DNA of 5,954 bases from Pseudomonadota bacterium (lineage in GTDB: Bacteria; Pseudomonadota; Alphaproteobacteria; Rhizobiales; Hyphomicrobiaceae): assembly GCA_023390485.1 (NCBI GenBank), contig JAEWCT010000226.1, forward strand, positions 1 through 5,954, given 5' to 3'. Below, piece by piece: positions 1 through 5,951 of this stretch (position 1 is its first letter; every line of letters starts with the position of its first letter). The notes under the pieces are model-generated. The model was not told where the DNA came from, made no database searches, and was given only the letters and a program-made list of their open reading frames with translations. The translations under genes and the position numbers were made by a program.

Positions 1-298
1 CATTCCTTACACCCGTGTCGGCATCATCGGCGGCGTCATGCTCGGCCTTGGCCGCGCCCTCGGTGAGACGATGGCGGTCACCTTCGTTATCGGTAACGCC
101 CATCGAATCTCCGGGTCCATCCTGGCGCCCGGAACGACCATCTCGGCGACCATCGCCAACGAATTCACCGAGGCGGTCGGCGACGTCTACACATCGTCGT
201 TGATCGCGCTCGGCCTCATCCTTTTCTTCATCACGTTTATCGTCTTGGCACTCGCCCGCCTCATGTTGATGCGCATCGAGAAAAAGGCGGGAGCATAA
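1..298 (+). CDS. pstC: Phosphate ABC transporter permease PstC, C-terminal part only
   Basis: This is the 3' end of an open frame that enters from the left edge; the reading frame begins at position 2 and ends at TAA 296-298, giving about 98 residues. PstC pairs with PstA to form the inner-membrane channel of the high-affinity phosphate importer PstSCAB. The fragment starts inside the cytoplasmic coupling region and contains [10 protein letters not shown], the conserved PstC signature that contacts the ATPase. A short stretch containing TSSLIALGL opens the last transmembrane helix, which ends in a basic tail (RIEKKAGA). Its stop lies 2 bp before pstA, whose ribosome-binding sequence is inside the pstC 3' end, so the two are probably translationally coupled. 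The missing N-terminus is due to the window edge and is no sign of a broken gene. PstA is excluded because a complete pstA follows. Confidence 0.93.
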   Translation, partial: IPYTRVGIIGGVMLGLGRALGETMAVTFVIGNAHRISGSILAPGTTISATIANEFTEAVGDVYTSSLIALGLILFFITFIVLALARLMLMRIEKKAGA

Positions 299-300
299 TC

Positions 301-1152
301 ATGGCCCTGGACATCGCGAAATACCGCCGGCGCCGTCTCAGAAGCACCATTACGGTGGCACTGTGCTGGTCGGCCTCGGCCCTTGGCCTCACCATTCTTG
401 CCGTCATTCTGGCGACGCTGCTCTACAAGGGCATTACCGGCCTCGGACCGAAGGTCTTCACCGAAATGACCCCGCCGCCCGGCAGCGACGGCGGCCTGCT
501 CAATGCCATCGCGGGAAGTCTCGTCATGACGTTCGCCGGCGTTATCGTCGGCACGCCCATCGGCATTCTCGCGGGTACGTATCTCGCGGAATACGGCCGC
601 TACAGCAAAGTCTCGTCGGTGATCCGCTTCATCAACGACATTCTCTTGAGCGCTCCGTCGATCGTCACCGGCCTCTTCGTCTACGAACTGCTCGTGCGTC
701 CGATGGGCCACTTCTCGGCCTTCGCCGGCGCCGCGGCCCTCGCCGTTCTCGTCATCCCGACGGTCGTCCGCACCACCGAAAACATGCTGCTGCTGGTGCC
801 GAACCAGCTGCGCGAGGCATCCTCGGCGTTGGGACTTCCGCAATCGCTCGTCATCCGCAAAGTTGCCTACAAGGCGGCTCGCGCTGGTATGATCACCGGT
901 GTGCTACTGGCCGTCGCCCGCGTCAGCGGCGAAACGGCGCCACTGCTCTTCACCGCGCTGAACAACCAGTTCTGGAGCACCAATCTCAATGCTCCGATGG
1001 CGAGTTTGCCGGTCGTGATCTTCCAGTATGCTCTCAGCCCCTACGAGGACTGGCAGCGTCTCGCTTGGACAGGCGCATTACTCATCACCGCAGCCGTGCT
1101 GACACTTAGCATCGCCGCACGTTGGTTAAGCTCTTCGAGGACGCAGCAATGA
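301..1152 (+). CDS. pstA: Phosphate ABC transporter permease PstA
   Basis: The second inner-membrane permease of PstSCAB, 283 residues, a normal length for PstA. The ATG at 301 is supported by GGGAG at 289-293 with 7-nt spacing. Visible hydrophobic segments are at about residues 16-42, 67-95, 114-132, 138-157, 195-211 and 256-274, consistent with a six-helix MetI-type permease. The EAA-type coupling loop that docks on the ATPase is around residues 171-200 ([10 protein letters not shown], then basic and aromatic residues). [13 protein letters not shown] at about 208-220 is a segment typical of PstA. The N-terminus is strongly basic (KYRRRRLR), as expected for a cytoplasmic end. The gene overlaps the pstB start by an ATGA junction at 1149-1152, which suggests coupled translation and balanced subunit amounts. 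No separate promoter is evident, and expression presumably comes from a PhoB-controlled promoter upstream of the window. Confidence 0.96.
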   Translation: MALDIAKYRRRRLRSTITVALCWSASALGLTILAVILATLLYKGITGLGPKVFTEMTPPPGSDGGLLNAIAGSLVMTFAGVIVGTPIGILAGTYLAEYGRYSKVSSVIRFINDILLSAPSIVTGLFVYELLVRPMGHFSAFAGAAALAVLVIPTVVRTTENMLLLVPNQLREASSALGLPQSLVIRKVAYKAARAGMITGVLLAVARVSGETAPLLFTALNNQFWSTNLNAPMASLPVVIFQYALSPYEDWQRLAWTGALLITAAVLTLSIAARWLSSSRTQQ

Positions 1153-1934
1153 ACTTGATGTCAAAAGACGTTGATACGGGGCTTACCGAGAAGATCACGG
1201 TCAGCAACTTGAAATTCTTCTACGGCTCGACCCTGGCCCTGAAGAACATCTCGTTGCCGCTCTATGAGAGGCAGGTCACTGCATTCATCGGACCGTCCGG
1301 TTGCGGCAAGTCCACCCTGCTTCGCGTCCTGAACCGCATGTACGACCTCTACCCGAACCAACGGGCCGAAGGCCAAGTGATGTTCGACGGCGAGAACGTC
1401 CTCGACATGAAGGATCTGAACCTTCTTCGCTCGCGCATCGGCATGGTCTTCCAGAAGCCGACTCCGTTCCCGATGACGATTTACGAAAACATCGCGTTCG
1501 GCATCCGTCTTTATGAGCGTCTCCCGAAATCGGAAGTCGACGGCCGCGTCGAATCCGCTCTCGAGAAGGCCGCCCTCTGGAAGGAAGTTAAGGACAAGCT
1601 GCACAGCAGCGGACTGAGCCTTTCCGGCGGACAGCAGCAGCGCCTGTGCATTGCACGCACCGTCGCCATCCGTCCCGAGGTCATCCTTTTCGACGAGCCG
1701 TGCTCGGCGCTCGACCCGATCTCGACCGCGAAGGTCGAAGAGTTGATCGATGAACTGAAGAACGAGTTCACGATCGCAATCGTCACTCACAACATGCAGC
1801 AGGCCGCCCGCGTTTCTCAGCGCACTGCGTTTATGTATCTCGGCGAGCTTGTTGAATTCGGCGTCACCCAGAAGCTTTTCACAAACCCGTCGGACAAGCG
1901 GACCCAGGACTATATCACCGGCCGCTTCGGATAA
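1149..1934 (+). CDS. pstB: Phosphate ABC transporter ATP-binding protein PstB
   Basis: The cytoplasmic ATPase that powers phosphate import through PstC/PstA, 261 residues. All nucleotide-binding motifs are intact: Walker [10 protein letters not shown] at 48-56, Q-loop Gln102, signature LSGGQ at 158-162, Walker B VILFDEP with Asp182/Glu183, D-loop SALD at 186-189 and H-loop His214. FQKPTPFP after the Q-loop is characteristic of PstB and separates it from other ABC ATPases. I chose ATG 1149 rather than the in-frame TTG at 1122: the ATG is preceded by GAGGA at 1136-1140 with 8-nt spacing and forms the ATGA overlap with the pstA stop. The TTG would put nine unusual residues inside pstA. In the known system PstB also helps PhoU and PhoR sense transporter activity. 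No defect is visible. Confidence 0.96.
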   Translation: MNLMSKDVDTGLTEKITVSNLKFFYGSTLALKNISLPLYERQVTAFIGPSGCGKSTLLRVLNRMYDLYPNQRAEGQVMFDGENVLDMKDLNLLRSRIGMVFQKPTPFPMTIYENIAFGIRLYERLPKSEVDGRVESALEKAALWKEVKDKLHSSGLSLSGGQQQRLCIARTVAIRPEVILFDEPCSALDPISTAKVEELIDELKNEFTIAIVTHNMQQAARVSQRTAFMYLGELVEFGVTQKLFTNPSDKRTQDYITGRFG

Positions 1935-1977
1935 TGCGTGGCGTTGAGCCCAAATCTGATTTCAGGAAATTGAGACC

Positions 1978-2691
1978 ATGAACGAACACACCGTGAAATC
2001 GTACGAAGACGAGTTGAGACTGCTCGATCGCCGCATCGCTCAGATGGGCGGCTACGCCGAGAAGCTTCTCGTGCAGGCCATGGATGCGCTCGAGCGCCGC
2101 GATCCGAAACTCGCCGAAAAGGCCGTGTCCGACGACGTTATGGTCGATCAGCTCGAGCGTGAGCTGCAGGAACAGGTCATCGTCATGATCGCGCGCCGCC
2201 AGCCGCTGGCGAACGATCTCCGTCACATCATGACCGTGATCAAGATCGCGTCCGATCTCGAACGTATCGGCGACCTGGCGAAGAACATCGCCAAGCGCGC
2301 GCTCGCGATCGCCAACGAACCCTATCCGAAGCCGCTGATGACCGGCATGCGCCACATGACGGAAATGGTGCAGACCCAGCTCCGCGACGTCCTCGATGCG
2401 TTGACCGCGCTCGACGCCGAGAAGGCGATGCAGGTCTGGCGCGACGATCAGCAGGTCGACGCGATGTACAATTCCCTGTTCCGCGAACTGCTGACGTACA
2501 TGATGGAAGATCCGCGCAACATCGGCATCTGCACGCACTTCCTGTTCGGGGCCAAGAACATCGAACGCATCGGCGACCACACCACCAACATCGCCGAGAA
2601 CGTCTACTATCTCGTTCACGGCGTTCCCATCGCCGACGATCGGCCGAAGGGCGACAAGACGTCGTCGACGCTGATCACGCCGCGCCAATGA
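1978..2691 (+). CDS. phoU: Phosphate signalling protein PhoU
   Basis: PhoU is a cytoplasmic, all-helical, metal-binding protein. It signals phosphate sufficiency by linking the PstSCAB transporter to the sensor kinase PhoR, which keeps the Pho regulon off; it also limits phosphate uptake. The protein is 237 residues, the usual size. It shows the expected internal duplication of two three-helix bundles, each carrying the metal-binding signature: DLERIGDLAKNI at 93-104 and NIERIGDHTTNI at 194-205. A matching acidic partner helix (DDVMVDQLE, 52-60) precedes the first. The C-terminal 20 residues are polar and probably flexible. ATG 1978 has AGGAA at 1964-1968 nearby (9-nt spacing). The gene lies 43 bp after pstB and 34 bp before phoB, with no clear terminator between, so it belongs to the same transcript. 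Confidence 0.96.
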   Translation: MNEHTVKSYEDELRLLDRRIAQMGGYAEKLLVQAMDALERRDPKLAEKAVSDDVMVDQLERELQEQVIVMIARRQPLANDLRHIMTVIKIASDLERIGDLAKNIAKRALAIANEPYPKPLMTGMRHMTEMVQTQLRDVLDALTALDAEKAMQVWRDDQQVDAMYNSLFRELLTYMMEDPRNIGICTHFLFGAKNIERIGDHTTNIAENVYYLVHGVPIADDRPKGDKTSSTLITPRQ

Positions 2692-2725
2692 CGAAGACCT
2701 TGTGAAGGAAGACTGACGGAAAGCC

Positions 2726-3433
2726 ATGCCAGCCAAGATCATCGTCGTCGAAGACGAAGCTCCACTCGCAGAACTTCTGAAATACAATCTTCAGTCCGAA
2801 GGCTATGACGTCGTGCAAGCCGCGGACGGAGAGGAAGCGGAGCTTCTTCTTTCGGAGCAAAGTTTCGATCTTGCGATACTCGACTGGATGATCCCAAAGA
2901 TCTCCGGGATCGAACTATGCCGTCGTCTTCGCAATCGTACCGAGACGCAAAGCCTGCCCATCATTCTGTTGACCGCGCGCGGTGAAGAAACCGACCGCGT
3001 GCGGGGGCTGACGACCGGCGCCGACGATTACGTGACAAAGCCCTTCTCGGTTCAGGAGTTGATGGCGAGGATCAAGGCGCTGCTTCGGCGTGCGGCGCCC
3101 GAGCGGATGAGCGATATCCTCGTCTCCGGCGAGATCACCATGGATCGCGGCGCCCACAAGGTGACACGCGGTCCGCGCGAGGTCCGTCTCGGTCCGACAG
3201 AATACCGGATGCTCGAAGTCTTCATGGAAAGCCCGCGCCGCGTCCTGTCGCGCAGCCAGCTGCTCGATCGCGTCTGGGGCCAGTCCTCGGAGGTCGACGA
3301 GCGGACGGTGGACGTTCACATTGGCCGCCTCCGAAAATCGCTGATCCGGGGCAACGAAAGCGATCCGATCCGCACGGTCCGCGGTGCCGGATACGTCTTC
3401 GACGGCCGCGAGGCAGAAGCGCCGGCCCAGTAA
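2726..3433 (+). CDS. phoB: Phosphate regulon response regulator PhoB
   Basis: An OmpR/PhoB-family transcription factor of 235 residues that activates phosphate-acquisition genes when phosphorylated by PhoR. The receiver domain (about 1-120) has the acidic pocket Glu9/Asp10/Glu11, the phosphoacceptor Asp53 in ILDWMIP, Thr83 in LLTAR and Lys105 in the TKPF motif. The C-terminal winged-helix domain (about 128-230) contains LGPTEYRMLE (155-164) and the DNA-recognition helix region DERTVDVHIGRLRKSL (191-206), then the wing GAGYVF. LDWMIP and the gene's place directly after phoU favour PhoB over other family members. No phoR follows: the next gene is on the opposite strand, 24 bp away. The start region offers AAGGAAGA at 2705-2712 or the closer, weaker CGGAAAG. 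In this class of operon PhoB normally controls its own transcription through a Pho box upstream of pst or phoR, outside the window. Confidence 0.95.
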   Translation: MPAKIIVVEDEAPLAELLKYNLQSEGYDVVQAADGEEAELLLSEQSFDLAILDWMIPKISGIELCRRLRNRTETQSLPIILLTARGEETDRVRGLTTGADDYVTKPFSVQELMARIKALLRRAAPERMSDILVSGEITMDRGAHKVTRGPREVRLGPTEYRMLEVFMESPRRVLSRSQLLDRVWGQSSEVDERTVDVHIGRLRKSLIRGNESDPIRTVRGAGYVFDGREAEAPAQ

Positions 3434-3457
3434 GGGCCCGCGCCGGTATAAAACGGC

Positions 3458-4423
3458 TCAGCTCTGCCCGTTCAGACAGTCCGAAATGCTGTGGGCGACG
3501 CCGCGCATCAGATCGAAGTAGAGGCCTGGCCCAGGGGTAAGCGTTTGCCCCTCGGCATCGATCGTTCCCGAACGCGCATTCGTACCTTCGGTGACGGCGT
3601 CCACGAGCTTCGGCTGAAAATTCGGCTCGACGAAGACACAAACAGCGCCGAGCGACGATAGCTTGTGACGAACCTCCGTCAGCCGCTTCGCGCTTGGCGG
3701 CACGTCAGGACTGACAGTGATCGAGCCCGCGGCCTTCTGCCCGAAGTGATCCTCAAAATACTGGGTCGCGTCGTGAAAGACGATGAACGGCTTTCCCCTT
3801 GAGTCCTTGAGCTCCGCCGTCAGCTGGCTATCGAGATCATCGAGATCGGCGACAAGGGCGGCCGTGTTGGCTTTGAACTTGTCGGCATGTTCCGGATAGC
3901 GAGCCTCGAGCGTTTTGGCGACGTCGGCGGCAATAGCCTTGGCGTTCTGCGGATCGAGCCAGATGTGCCCGTCTTTGCCATCTTCGTCGTGGTCGTCGTG
4001 ATCACCTGCTGCACCACTCGCTTCTTCATGTTCATGCCCGTGTTCATGCTTCTCGAAGGCGCCGCCGTGACGCTGATCGAGAAGCTTCACGCCGTCCGCA
4101 CCCGCGAGCGTCAACACCGTCACGTTCGCCGGCAACGATGCCACGATTTTCCGGGTGAAGGGCTCGAGTTGATCGGACACGCGAACGAAGACATCGGCAT
4201 CGTGGATGGCCCGCGCCGTCGAAGGCTTCAAGGTAAACGTATGCGGCGAGGCCGAACCCTCGACCACGAGCTGCGGCACACCGACGCCGTCCATGATCCG
4301 GCTGACGAGGGAATGAATGGGCTTGATCGTAACGACGACCTTTGGCGTCTCCGCTGCAGCCGCCGCGGAGATTTTCGCCACCACGAGAAAAGCCCCCAAA
4401 AATACCGCTAGTCTGCTGATCAT
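3458..4423 (-). CDS. znuA: Zinc ABC transporter periplasmic zinc-binding protein ZnuA
   Basis: A cluster A-I metal-binding lipoprotein-like or periplasmic protein (TroA/ZnuA family) that captures Zn2+ for the ZnuBC permease. It has 321 residues and a clear signal peptide (1 to about 24, cleavage near AAAA/ETP). Likely zinc ligands are His61 (SPHTF), His153 (GHIWLDP) and His217 (VFHDAT). Between the first two lies a flexible acidic loop with seven histidines (residues 119-145), a hallmark of zinc-type rather than manganese-type binding proteins. Cys262 and Cys316 are spaced like the disulfide known in E. coli ZnuA. I chose ATG at 4423-4421 because it gives the signal peptide and has GGGGGA just upstream. 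The open frame runs on to about 4759, but that extension would lose the secretion signal and run across the promoter into the divergent gene. znuB and znuC are not adjacent. It converges with phoB, 24 bp apart. Confidence 0.93.
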   Translation of the reverse strand: MISRLAVFLGAFLVVAKISAAAAAETPKVVVTIKPIHSLVSRIMDGVGVPQLVVEGSASPHTFTLKPSTARAIHDADVFVRVSDQLEPFTRKIVASLPANVTVLTLAGADGVKLLDQRHGGAFEKHEHGHEHEEASGAAGDHDDHDEDGKDGHIWLDPQNAKAIAADVAKTLEARYPEHADKFKANTAALVADLDDLDSQLTAELKDSRGKPFIVFHDATQYFEDHFGQKAAGSITVSPDVPPSAKRLTEVRHKLSSLGAVCVFVEPNFQPKLVDAVTEGTNARSGTIDAEGQTLTPGPGLYFDLMRGVAHSISDCLNGQS

Positions 4424-4446
4424 GCTCAATCCCCCGTAAATTTGAA

Positions 4447-4461
4447 GTGTATAATATAACA
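4447..4461. promoter_or_regulatory. Zur-like operator upstream of znuA
   Basis: The 15-base AT-rich stretch GTGTATAATATAACA closely resembles the zinc-uptake-repressor box, whose core in proteobacteria is the palindrome TGTTATAATATAACA. The right half (TATAACA) is exact and three bases at the left end differ. It stands out from the surrounding GC-rich sequence. Its edge is 24 bp upstream of the znuA start codon and it overlaps the proposed -10 box, the right position for zinc-dependent repression. It lies about 145 bp from the divergent DUF1007 gene, so co-regulation of that gene is possible but not shown. Confidence 0.68.
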
Positions 4462-4482
4462 ACCAAGGAAGAACGTTCGCAA
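4454..4482 (-). promoter_or_regulatory. Candidate sigma-70-type promoter of znuA
   Basis: On the minus strand, TTGCGA (4482-4477) is followed after exactly 17 bp by TTATAT (4459-4454). This resembles a housekeeping -35/-10 pair and would start transcription near 4447, about 24 bases before the znuA ATG. The -10 box lies inside the Zur-like palindrome, so repressor binding would block polymerase. This is inferred from consensus similarity only, and other -10 registers in the same AT-rich stretch are possible. Confidence 0.45.
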
Positions 4483-4606
4483 GGGGATGCGCAAATCTCT
4501 TAGGCCAGGTAGCCGATAGAGCGTCGCAATCTCGCCGGTTCGATATGCGTCCGTTAGGGTCGACCGGCGATTCGACCGGCAACAGAGCAAAAGGGTTGAG
4601 CGGCGC

Positions 4607-5269
4607 GTGCCCGAATTTTTCAAGTCCTATCGCCTTGCGGCTTTCATCCTCGTTGCCGTACTGGCCACGATTGTTCCGGTCTCTGCGCACCCGCACATGT
4701 GGGTGACGTATGTATTGACGGTCAATTACGACAAAGGCTCCGTAACCGGCGTCGATCACGTCTGGAGCTTCGACGATTCCTACACAGCGATGGCGCTGGA
4801 AGGGCTCGATACGAACAACGACGGCAAGTATGATCAGAGCGAATTGGCCGAGCTTCTGAAGGTCAATATGGATGGCCTGAAAGAATTCAACTATTTCACC
4901 GTTGCGAAGCTCGGTGAAAATCAGCTCGAATTCTCACCGACGACGAATGCGCGCCTGGATTATACGAATGGCGTCTTGCGCCTCTACTTCCACCTGCCGC
5001 TCGCCAAGCCTCTTCCCCCCGGCGCCGAGGGTCTGACGTTCGCAGTCTTCGATCCGTCCTACTTCATCGACTTCCAACCCCAGAAGACCGACGCGATCAA
5101 ACTTGCATCCGCCCCCGAGGGATGCGCGGCGACACTCATCGATCCCGATGCCGACAAGCAGGATGAACAGGCCAAGAAGCTCGGCGACGCCATGGCCCAG
5201 CAGTTTGGCGCCGGAGCCATCGGTTTCGGCTCGTACAAGACCGTCGCGATTTCCTGCAAGAAGTCCTGA
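4607..5269 (+). CDS. Secreted DUF1007-family protein, putative metal-related periplasmic protein
   Basis: A 220-residue protein resembling the DUF1007 family (COG3683, labelled a periplasmic component of an uncharacterized transport system), whose biochemical role is not settled. Members are often found near nickel/cobalt or other metal transporters. A signal peptide covers residues 1-27, with predicted cleavage at VSA/HPHMW, so the mature protein would begin His-Pro-His. Residues 68-79 fit a canonical EF-hand calcium loop: Asp1, Asn3, Asp5, Gly6, Asp9 and Glu12 in order. Two cysteines, 163 and 217, could form a disulfide. No transmembrane helix follows the signal peptide, so this is not one of the forms fused to a permease. 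The GTG start at 4607 is preceded by AAGGG at 4591-4595 (11-nt spacing, somewhat long) and yields an intact signal peptide. The gene is divergent from znuA across 183 bp, which hints at a zinc-related job but does not prove it. Confidence 0.8.
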   Translation: MPEFFKSYRLAAFILVAVLATIVPVSAHPHMWVTYVLTVNYDKGSVTGVDHVWSFDDSYTAMALEGLDTNNDGKYDQSELAELLKVNMDGLKEFNYFTVAKLGENQLEFSPTTNARLDYTNGVLRLYFHLPLAKPLPPGAEGLTFAVFDPSYFIDFQPQKTDAIKLASAPEGCAATLIDPDADKQDEQAKKLGDAMAQQFGAGAIGFGSYKTVAISCKKS

Positions 5270-5349
5270 CCCGCTTTTCGGCCAACGGTTTACCGTTTCG
5301 CTTTGTGACGGACATTAACTAACTCTTCATTTTCGAGGATCGGCTCGCA

Positions 5350-5368
5350 CGCATTTGATTTAAATGCG
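5350..5368. promoter_or_regulatory. Perfect inverted repeat before the thioredoxin-like gene, possible operator
   Basis: CGCATTT and AAATGCG are perfect 7-bp inverted copies separated by GATTT. The 19-bp element lies 29 bp upstream of the chosen ATG at 5398 and just before two alternative starts (TTG 5374, GTG 5380). It could be a protein-binding operator or a small hairpin in the mRNA leader. With no T-run after it, it is not a rho-independent terminator on the + strand. The binding factor cannot be named from sequence. Confidence 0.35.
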
Positions 5369-5397
5369 ATGAGTTGCTTGTGCGCGCGAGATCCATC

Positions 5398-5790
5398 ATG
5401 CCGACGATCATCCGAGTGATACTTTCCGCACTGCTCATGCTGTCCCCGGCTGCCGCCTCACGCGCCGGCCTCGACACGGAAGCGACTGGAAACCCCGATA
5501 GATCCTTCGAACTCATCGTCGTCGAAGCGGATGGCTGCATTTATTGCGAGATATTCCGGCGCGACGTCCTCCCCGCTTACCAGACCTCCGAGGAGGGAAA
5601 GAGGATGCCGATCCGGTTCGTCGACGTTAACGACGTCGAGACGGGCCATCTCGATTTCAACACCTCGGTCGACATCGTCCCGACGTTCGTCGTCGTCAAA
5701 TCGCAGCATGAAGTCGGCCGCATCTCCGGCTATGTCGGCCCAGAGAACTTCTTCCATTCGATCAACTATCTGCTTGGCTCCGCACCCTAA
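5398..5790 (+). CDS. Small secreted thioredoxin-fold protein with CxxC motif
   Basis: A 130-residue protein with an N-terminal signal peptide (1 to about 23: hydrophobic core IIRVILSALLMLSPAAA), so it probably works in the periplasm. The mature part looks like a minimal thioredoxin fold: a first strand FELIVVEADG, the redox motif Cys47-Ile-Tyr-Cys50, a helix, a strand IRFVDVND, and the cis-proline strand IVPTFVVV with Pro95. It ends in GYVGPENFFHSINYLL. It resembles the short SoxS/SoxW-like thioredoxin-related proteins of alphaproteobacteria, which are thought to keep periplasmic or c-type cytochrome proteins reduced. No sox gene is nearby, so I give no symbol. The start is uncertain: ATG 5398 gives a clean signal peptide but only a weak ribosome site (GAG 5388-5390), and in-frame TTG 5374 and GTG 5380 would add up to eight residues. 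It follows the DUF1007 gene by 128 bp on the same strand. Confidence 0.8.
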   Translation: MPTIIRVILSALLMLSPAAASRAGLDTEATGNPDRSFELIVVEADGCIYCEIFRRDVLPAYQTSEEGKRMPIRFVDVNDVETGHLDFNTSVDIVPTFVVVKSQHEVGRISGYVGPENFFHSINYLLGSAP

Positions 5791-5792
5791 AA

Positions 5793-5820
5793 ACCACGGC
5801 AATCGCGCCCTACCCGTGGT
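5793..5820 (+). terminator. Weak hairpin after the thioredoxin-like gene
   Basis: ACCACGG (5793-5799) and CCGTGGT (5814-5820) form a perfect 7-bp stem with a 14-nt loop, beginning 2 bases after the stop codon. Its position suits a transcript end. However, the loop is large and no T-run follows directly; the nearest is TTTT at 5832-5835. It is at best a weak or rho-assisted terminator, or a 3'-end stabilising hairpin. Confidence 0.3.
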
Positions 5821-5879
5821 CGAGTCCCGCATTTTGTGCGAATGACGGCTTACGCACTCAATTTCCTCCCCGGCGACAC

Positions 5880-5951
5880 CGGAAACCCTTGTAAACTGGG
5901 CGTCCCTCCTGTACCGACGCGGTTTCCGTTTTCGGGGCTTTGGACGCCACT
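5880..5951 (+). promoter_or_regulatory. Structured 5' leader with alternative pairings before the ATG at 5952
   Basis: Three pairings are visible. CGGAAACC (5880-5887) pairs with GGTTTCCG (5921-5928), 8 bp. GCGTC (5900-5904) pairs with GACGC (5916-5920), nested in the first and stacked on its 3' side. GGCGTCC (5899-5905) pairs with GGACGCC (5942-5948), 7 bp, which excludes the second pairing. The third pairing would bury GGA 5942-5944, the only Shine-Dalgarno-like bases, 7 nt before the ATG at 5952-5954; the second would free them. Pairings one and three together would form an H-type pseudoknot. This is the layout of a translation-controlling leader or riboswitch. Only the start codon of the downstream gene is in the window, so its identity is unknown. 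I could not match the leader to a known family from memory. Confidence 0.5.

Noticed and set aside
187..843. Antisense open frame of 218 codons opposite pstC/pstA
   Set aside because: Its composition is rich in Arg, Asp, Glu and His, typical of a shadow of a membrane-protein gene; there is no recognisable domain.
1122..1148. Upstream TTG start for pstB
   Set aside because: The ATG at 1149 has a better ribosome site and the usual ATGA overlap with pstA.
1161..1790. Antisense open frame of 209 codons opposite pstB
   Set aside because: Shadow of pstB; no domain and no plausible ribosome site.
2692..2725. Separate Pho box or promoter for phoB
   Set aside because: No CTGTCAT-type direct repeats are visible in the 34-bp gap; co-transcription with phoU is simpler.
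1915..2787. Antisense open frame of 290 codons opposite phoU
   Set aside because: It covers phoU entirely and is longer than it, but phoU has full family motifs. Long antisense frames are common under GC-rich codon bias, and the translation resembles no family and has no good start context.
3424..3438. GGCCC-AGTAA-GGGCC hairpin between the convergent phoB and znuA genes, as a bidirectional terminator
   Set aside because: The stem has only 5 bp, overlaps the phoB stop codon, and has no T-run on either exit side. Such GC words are frequent here.
3887..4411. Plus-strand open frame of 174 codons across znuA
   Set aside because: It lies antisense to znuA, whose ligands, signal peptide and cysteine spacing are all intact.
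4424..4759. N-terminal extension of znuA by 112 codons
   Set aside because: It would put the signal peptide in the middle of the protein and cross the promoter, the Zur-like box and the start of the divergent gene.
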